DNA from: Pseudomonas sp. MM211
GTDB lineage: Bacteria > Pseudomonadota > Gammaproteobacteria > Pseudomonadales > Pseudomonadaceae
NCBI RefSeq assembly: GCF_020386635.1
Contig: NZ_CP081942.1
Coordinates: forward strand, 496,001 to 560,000
Reading direction: 5' to 3'
DNA: 64,000 nt
Position 1 is the stretch's first letter. Each line of letters starts with the position of its first letter. A program made the position numbers and the translations under genes. The notes under the pieces were generated by a model. It was not told the DNA's origin, did no database searches, and worked only from the letters and a program-made list of their open reading frames with translations. Of this stretch, positions 59,118-64,000 are shown in pieces.

Positions 59118-60533
59118 ATGACCCTGCTCGATGCCCGCACTGCCCGCCTGCTCCCCTGGATCGTCGCCATCGCGTTCTTCATGCAGACGCTGGACGGCAC
59201 CATCCTCAATACCGCTCTGCCGAGCATGGCCGCCGATCTTTCCGAAGACCCGCTGCGCATGCAGTCGGTGGTCATCGCCTACATGCTCACCGTGGCGCTG
59301 CTGATTCCCGCCTCCGGCTGGCTGGCGGATCGCTTCGGTACACGGCATATCTTCTTTGGCGCCATCCTGCTGTTCAGCCTCGGCTCGCTGCTGTGCGCGG
59401 TCTCACAGTCGCTGAACATGCTGGTGATCGCGCGCATCATCCAGGGCCTCGGCGGCGCGTTGATGATGCCGGTGGGTCGCCTGGTGGTGCTGCGCGCCTA
59501 CCCGCGTACCGAATTGGTGCGGATCATGAGCTTCATCACCCTGCCCGGCCTGCTGGGGCCGTTGATCGGCCCAACGCTGGGCGGCTGGCTGGTGGAGTAC
59601 ACCAGCTGGCACTGGATCTTCCTGATCAATCTGCCGGTCGGCGCCCTTGGCTGCTGGGCCGCCTTTCGTTTCATGCCGGACTTGCGCGGCCCCGAACGCA
59701 CGCGCTTCGATCTGGCCGGTTTCCTGCTCTTCGGCGCGGCCATGCTGCTGATCACCATGGCACTCGAAGGCCTCGGTGAGCTGCACTTGCCCCATGTGCG
59801 GGTGATGCTGCTGTTGCTGGCCGGCCTGGCCTGCCTGGCGGCCTATTGGCTACGCGCCGGGCGCACGCCCAACGCGCTGTTTCCGCCCAGCCTGTTCCAG
59901 ACCCGCAGCTTCGCGGTGGGCATTCTCGGCAATATCTTCGCGCGCCTGGGCAGTGGCGCCCTGCCTTTCCTTACACCGCTGCTGCTGCAATTGGGCATGG
60001 GTTATTCACCGGCCCAGGCAGGCATGAGCATGATTCCCCTGGCCCTGGCCGCCATGGCCATGAAGCCGCTGGCCAAGCCGTTGATCGACCGCCTCGGCTA
60101 CCGCCGCATCCTGACCAGCAACACCGTGCTGCTCGGTCTGCTGATCGCCAGCATGGCCCTGGTCGACGGGCAGACCTCCCATGTGCAGTTGGCCATTCAG
60201 CTGACCCTGATCGGCGCCATCAACTCCCTGCAGTTCACTGCCATGAACACCGTGACCCTGATCGACCTGCGAGACAGCGAGGCCAGCAGCGGCAACGGCC
60301 TGTTGTCCGTGGTGGTGCAGCTGTCGATGAGTATGGGCATCGCCGCCGCCGCGGCACTGCTTGGCGGCTTCAATCTGGATAGCCAGGGTGCTGCGGATGG
60401 CGTACTAGGCGCCTTCCAGGCCACGTACCTGTGCGTCGGCCTGCTGTCGATACTGGCGGCGGGAATCTTCCTGCAGCTGTCGCCGGAAGACGGGCGCAGC
60501 GCCCGGCGGGTGGAGGTGGACGTCGACGAGTAA
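59118..60533 (+). CDS. mdtD: MdtD-like MFS (DHA2) multidrug transporter
   Basis: 471 residues from the ATG at 59118 (GTGAG upstream), equal to the length I recall for E. coli MdtD; an ATG at 59094 is also in frame. Fourteen-helix DHA2 pattern: WIVAIAFFMQTLDGTILNTA, ASGWLADRFGTRHIFFGAIL, GGALMMPVGRLVVLRAYPRT and LGGWLVEYTSWHWIFLINLP closely follow MdtD. The C-terminal tail is charged. It is probably proton-driven, and the substrates are unknown. Stands alone; the mdtABC partners are not here. Confidence 0.85.
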   Translation: MTLLDARTARLLPWIVAIAFFMQTLDGTILNTALPSMAADLSEDPLRMQSVVIAYMLTVALLIPASGWLADRFGTRHIFFGAILLFSLGSLLCAVSQSLNMLVIARIIQGLGGALMMPVGRLVVLRAYPRTELVRIMSFITLPGLLGPLIGPTLGGWLVEYTSWHWIFLINLPVGALGCWAAFRFMPDLRGPERTRFDLAGFLLFGAAMLLITMALEGLGELHLPHVRVMLLLLAGLACLAAYWLRAGRTPNALFPPSLFQTRSFAVGILGNIFARLGSGALPFLTPLLLQLGMGYSPAQAGMSMIPLALAAMAMKPLAKPLIDRLGYRRILTSNTVLLGLLIASMALVDGQTSHVQLAIQLTLIGAINSLQFTAMNTVTLIDLRDSEASSGNGLLSVVVQLSMSMGIAAAAALLGGFNLDSQGAADGVLGAFQATYLCVGLLSILAAGIFLQLSPEDGRSARRVEVDVDE

Positions 60534-60610
60534 CGCAGCGATCGCCACGGAACTGGGCACGGCGCCTGCTACACTAGGCGCCTCTAAACGCTCCCCCTAG
60601 GCTCTGTACC

Positions 60611-61990
60611 GTGACCGCCACCGCTTTTTCCTCGCTTGCCCTGTCGCCCGCCATGCTGGCGAACCTCGAGTCCCTCGGTTACGCGCAGATGACGCCGATC
60701 CAGGCCCAGAGCCTGCCCGTCATGCTCAAGGGCATGGATCTGATCGCCCAGGCCAAGACCGGCAGTGGCAAGACCGCCGCCTTTGGTATCGGCCTGCTGG
60801 CACCGCTCAACCCGCGCTACTTCGGCTGCCAGGCACTGGTGCTGTGCCCAACCCGCGAGCTAGCCGATCAGGTCGCCAAGGAACTGCGCCGCCTGGCGCG
60901 GGGCGAAGACAACATCAAGATCCTCACCCTCTGCGGTGGCGTGCCCTTCGGCCCGCAGATCGGCTCCCTGGAGCACGGCGCGCAGATCATCGTCGGCACA
61001 CCCGGTCGTGTGCAGCAGCACCTGGCCAAAGGCACGCTGAAACTCGACGGCCTCAATACCCTGGTGCTCGACGAAGCTGATCGCATGCTCGACATGGGCT
61101 TCTACGACAGCATCGCCGAGATCATCGGGCAGACCCCGGAGCGCCGCCAGACGTTGCTGTTCTCGGCCACTTACCCGGCGGGCATCAAGCAGTTGTCTGC
61201 GACCTTCATGCGCAACCCGCAGCAGGTCAAGGTCGAAGCCCTGCACGACGACAGCCAGATCGAACAGCGCTTCTATGAGATCACTCCTGAAGAGCGCATG
61301 GATGCCGTGGTCAAGCTGCTCAACAGCTACCGTCCGACATCCTGCGTGGCCTTCTGCTTCACCAAGCAACAATGCCAGGAAGTAGTCGACCACCTCACCG
61401 CCAAAGGCATCTCGGCCGCTGCCCTGCACGGTGACCTCGAACAACGCGACCGCGATCAAGTGTTGGCGACGTTTGCCAACCGCAGCCTATCGGTACTGGT
61501 CGCCACCGATGTGGCGGCGCGTGGCCTGGACATCGACGCTCTGGACATGGTGATCAACGTCGAATTGGCGCGCGACTCGGAAATTCACATTCACCGCGTT
61601 GGCCGCACCGGTCGTGCAGGCGAGAAAGGCCTGGCCATGAGCCTGGTTGCCCCGGCCGAAGGTCATCGTGCCCAAGCCATCGAAACCCTGCAAAAGTCGC
61701 CACTCAACTGGCACCCGCTGAGCAGCCTGAAACACCAAGGAGGGGCGCCGCTGCAGCCGCTCATGATGACGCTGTGCATCAGCGCTGGGCGCAAAGACAA
61801 ACTGCGCCCCGGCGATATTCTCGGTGCGCTCACTGGCGAGGGCGGCATCCCTGGCGCGCAGGTCGGCAAGATCGCTATTTTCGACTTCCAGGCCTATGTA
61901 GCCGTTGAGCGCAGCCTAGCCGTGCAAGCACTCAAGTGCCTCAGCGAAGGCAAGATCAAAGGCCGCTCATTGCGCGTGCGCACGTTGTAG
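60611..61990 (+). CDS. dbpA: ATP-dependent RNA helicase DbpA
   Basis: 459 residues starting at a GTG with no strong ribosome site. DEAD-box motifs: Q motif MTPIQAQSLP, I AKTGSGKTAAFG, Ia PTRELADQV, II VLDEADRML, III LFSATYPAG, V VATDVAARGLDID and VI HRVGRTGRAGEKG. The C-terminal RRM-like domain (about 385–459; LRPGDILGALTGEGGIPGAQ, VGKIAIFDFQAYVAV) is the DbpA RNA-binding domain that recognises hairpin 92 of 23S rRNA. It helps 50S assembly. Confidence 0.97.
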   Translation: MTATAFSSLALSPAMLANLESLGYAQMTPIQAQSLPVMLKGMDLIAQAKTGSGKTAAFGIGLLAPLNPRYFGCQALVLCPTRELADQVAKELRRLARGEDNIKILTLCGGVPFGPQIGSLEHGAQIIVGTPGRVQQHLAKGTLKLDGLNTLVLDEADRMLDMGFYDSIAEIIGQTPERRQTLLFSATYPAGIKQLSATFMRNPQQVKVEALHDDSQIEQRFYEITPEERMDAVVKLLNSYRPTSCVAFCFTKQQCQEVVDHLTAKGISAAALHGDLEQRDRDQVLATFANRSLSVLVATDVAARGLDIDALDMVINVELARDSEIHIHRVGRTGRAGEKGLAMSLVAPAEGHRAQAIETLQKSPLNWHPLSSLKHQGGAPLQPLMMTLCISAGRKDKLRPGDILGALTGEGGIPGAQVGKIAIFDFQAYVAVERSLAVQALKCLSEGKIKGRSLRVRTL

Positions 61991-62026
61991 ACTCAAGGAA
62001 ACTGCAGATCCGCCACAGGGGGTTCC

Positions 62027-63262
62027 GTGCGCAATATTCTGGTCATTGAAGACAGCCCGCTGGTATTGAAAATCCTCGAACACCTGTTTCGCCAGGAAAC
62101 GGATCTGCAACCCGTATTCTGCGCCTCTCTGGCTGAAGCCGAGGTCATGCTGGAAACCTCGGCGGAGCTGTTCTTCGCCGCCATCGTCGACCTGCATCTG
62201 CCGGATGCGCCGGATGGCGAAAGCGTCGATCTGGTCATGCGCTACGCCCTGCCGTGCATCGTGCTCAGCGGCTCGTACAACGAAAAGCGTCGCGACGACC
62301 TGCTGCTCAAAGGCGTGGTCGATTACGTGCTAAAGGAAAGCCAGCACTCTTATGAGTACGCCTTCCGCCTGCTGCACCGGCTGGAAAGCAACAGCCAGGT
62401 GAAGATTCTCGTCGCCGAGGACTCCGAGGCCACGCGGCACTTCATCCGTCACGTGCTGGCGCCCCATCGCTACCAGATCATCGACGCCCGCGACGGCGAC
62501 GAAGCCCTGCGCATCCTCAAGGAACAACCGGATATCGACCTGCTGGTGGTCGATCACAGCATGCCTGGCATCAGCGGCTTCGAGCTGGTCAAGCTGCTGC
62601 GCCAGAAGATGAAACGCCACGACCTGATCATCCTCGGCCTGTCCGCCGACACCAAGGGCTCGCTCAGCGCCATGTTCATCAAGCATGGCGCTGACGACTT
62701 CCTGCGCAAACCGTTCTGCCCGGAAGAGCTGAACTGCCGGGTGATCTCCACCCTGGAACGCCGCGATATGATGCGCGCGCTCAAGCAGGCCGCGCAGTTC
62801 GATGCCCTGACCGGACTGAACAATCGACGGGCGTTCTACGAACAGGGCATCCAGCAGTTCCAGCAGGCCCAGCGCAGTGGTCACGATCTGAGCGTGGCGA
62901 TGCTCGACATGGACTTCTTCAAGCAGATCAACGACGAGCATGGTCATGCCAGTGGAGATGCCGCGTTGATCGCCTTTACCCGGGCCTTGAGTGCGGCGTT
63001 TCCGGATACCTTGCTCGGCCGTCTGGGTGGTGAAGAGTTCGCCATGGTCAGCCAGCAGAACGCCGAACAGTTGAGTCTTGCCCTCGACCGCCTGCGTGAG
63101 CAATGCGGGCAGCTCAAGTACGCCATCGGTGCGCCGCCACTGTCATTCAGTGCGGGCGTCTACCACGGCGCACCGGATGACCTGGAAAGCCTCCTGCACC
63201 TCGCCGACCAGCAGCTTTATCAGGCCAAGCGGCAAGGTCGCGCACGCACGCTCTGGCAGTGA
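62027..63262 (+). CDS. REC-REC-GGDEF diguanylate cyclase
   Basis: 411 residues from a GTG with AGGGGG upstream. Two receiver domains: REC1 (1–120) with ILVIEDSPLV, AIVDLHLPDAPDGE and VLKES, and REC2 (about 125–240) with ILVAEDSEATRHFIRHVL, LLVVDHSMPGISGFELVKLL and FLRKPF; both keep the phospho-acceptor Asp. GGDEF domain (about 255–411) has LTGLNNRRAFYEQG and the active GGEEF loop (LGRLGGEEFAM). The inhibitory RxxD site is not kept (FPDT at that place). It should make c-di-GMP on phosphorylation; the partner kinase is unknown. Converges on the next gene with 10 nt between. Confidence 0.92.
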   Translation: MRNILVIEDSPLVLKILEHLFRQETDLQPVFCASLAEAEVMLETSAELFFAAIVDLHLPDAPDGESVDLVMRYALPCIVLSGSYNEKRRDDLLLKGVVDYVLKESQHSYEYAFRLLHRLESNSQVKILVAEDSEATRHFIRHVLAPHRYQIIDARDGDEALRILKEQPDIDLLVVDHSMPGISGFELVKLLRQKMKRHDLIILGLSADTKGSLSAMFIKHGADDFLRKPFCPEELNCRVISTLERRDMMRALKQAAQFDALTGLNNRRAFYEQGIQQFQQAQRSGHDLSVAMLDMDFFKQINDEHGHASGDAALIAFTRALSAAFPDTLLGRLGGEEFAMVSQQNAEQLSLALDRLREQCGQLKYAIGAPPLSFSAGVYHGAPDDLESLLHLADQQLYQAKRQGRARTLWQ

Positions 63263-63272
63263 CGTTCGCGGT

Positions 63273-64000
63273 TCACAAGCCGTGGCGCTGCATGATCGCC
63301 GCATAGCTGCCATCAGCGCGCATGGCCGCAATCGCGGCGTCGAAGCGCCTGGCGATTTCGGCGTGGTTGCCATGGGTGAGGCGGATGAGAATGTGCAGGC
63401 CGTTTTCACTCAAGGGCATTGGCAAGAACTCCAGTTGATCGGCAATGCCCTTGAGCTGGTGACTGAACTGAAACCGAGCGACGTACTCATCCTCCAGGGC
63501 CAGGCTCACCCGGCCGCGCTGCAGCATGTACGCGGCACTCTCAAAACTGCTGACACCGACTCTGTGCAGGTTCTTGTCGGCATTGAATGCCTTGGAATAG
63601 GCATAGCCACGCAGCACAGCGATTCGGTATGGGTACAGGTCGGCCAGTTGCGTGAAGATGATGTCATCGCCCTTACGCTGCACCACGCGAATGCGATTGA
63701 TCAGATAGGGTTCGGAGAAATGGCCGAATTCGGCACGTTCGTCACTGTGCCAAGCGTTCACCAGCACATCGTAGTCAGCTCTCTGCAGCCCCTGGATGGC
63801 ACGTTCCCAAGGCACCTCACGGTACTCGCTGGTATAGCCAGCACGGCTCAATGCGGTCGTCACCAGCTCCGTCGCAACACCATTGCCGGGTAGCCGCTGG
63901 TCGGTGAACGGCGGCCAGGTATCAGCGACTAGACGTAGGTGCTCCGCACCAGCACCGCAGGGCAGCAACAGCAGAGACAAGAAGTACGCTCGCCAGCTCT
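63273..64000 (-). CDS. Family 3 periplasmic solute-binding protein (5' end outside window)
   Basis: The frame runs off the right edge. Visible residues include the end of a signal peptide (SWRAYFLSLLLLPCGAGAEH) and a 215-residue SBP_bac_3 fold: LRLVADTWPPFTDQRLPGNG, YREVPWERAIQGLQRADYDV, RIAVLRGYAYSKAF and a final GSYAAIMQRHGL. The start codon must lie beyond 64000; a TTG at 63980 would cut the signal peptide and is unlikely. No ABC permease or ATPase is seen here, so it may be a lone binding or sensory protein. Amino-acid binding is the family norm. Confidence 0.8.
   Translation of the reverse strand, partial: SWRAYFLSLLLLPCGAGAEHLRLVADTWPPFTDQRLPGNGVATELVTTALSRAGYTSEYREVPWERAIQGLQRADYDVLVNAWHSDERAEFGHFSEPYLINRIRVVQRKGDDIIFTQLADLYPYRIAVLRGYAYSKAFNADKNLHRVGVSSFESAAYMLQRGRVSLALEDEYVARFQFSHQLKGIADQLEFLPMPLSENGLHILIRLTHGNHAEIARRFDAAIAAMRADGSYAAIMQRHGL

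Overview
The window is a GC-rich, densely coding chromosomal segment of a Pseudomonas species. The gene order dnaB–rplI–DUF2232–rpsR–rpsF–rlmB–rnr–tRNA-Leu x2–purA–hisZ–hflC–hflK–hflX–hfq–miaA–mutL–amiB–tsaE–nnr–queG–orn–rsgA–motB–motA–HDOD–rhdA–psd–(PA4958-like)–fimX–serB–ahpA matches, from memory, the PA4931–PA4961 stretch of P. aeruginosa. The second half carries accessory metabolism typical of the P. mendocina/P. putida side of the genus. The species assignment is an inference from synteny and protein resemblance; no search was run.

Layout. (1) 1–5.7 kb: minus-strand translation and RNA genes (DnaB start, ribosomal proteins L9/S18/S6, RlmB, RNase R). (2) 5.85–6.24 kb: two identical tRNA-Leu(CAG) genes with a clear sigma70 promoter and a terminator. 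(3) 6.3–21.5 kb: minus strand with a chemoreceptor, purA, a frameshifted hisZ, the hfq–hflX–hflK–hflC cluster, and the tightly overlapping nnr–tsaE–amiB–mutL–miaA series. (4) 21.5–38 kb: mixed strands with queG, orn, a membrane methyltransferase, rsgA, motAB behind a probable sigma28 promoter, an HDOD protein, rhodanese, psd, the FimX pair, serB and its divergent membrane partner ahpA. (5) 38–43.5 kb: a seven-gene sulfonate operon, lsfA-ssuEADCB-ssuF. (6) 43.6–49.2 kb: an acetyltransferase, an OprD-type porin, DNA polymerase II and a small methyltransferase. (7) 49.3–53.6 kb: Kup potassium transporter divergent from a shortened KdpD-like kinase and a frameshifted KdpE-like regulator. (8) 53.7–59.0 kb: betIBA choline-to-betaine operon with an operator palindrome, converging on an orphan TorT-like periplasmic protein. 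(9) 59.1–64 kb: MdtD-like efflux, DbpA helicase, a REC-REC-GGDEF diguanylate cyclase and the 3' part of a family 3 solute-binding protein.

No prophage, insertion sequence, CRISPR array or integrative element is visible. The accessory signal lies in intergenic palindromes (REP-like units near 22.6, 37.7–37.9, 49.3 and 54.3–54.5 kb), including one 76-nt element present twice in inverted orientation with 74/76 identity. Two conserved genes (hisZ and the kdpE-like regulator) each lack one base in a short G/C run, so sequencing error must be excluded before they are called pseudogenes.
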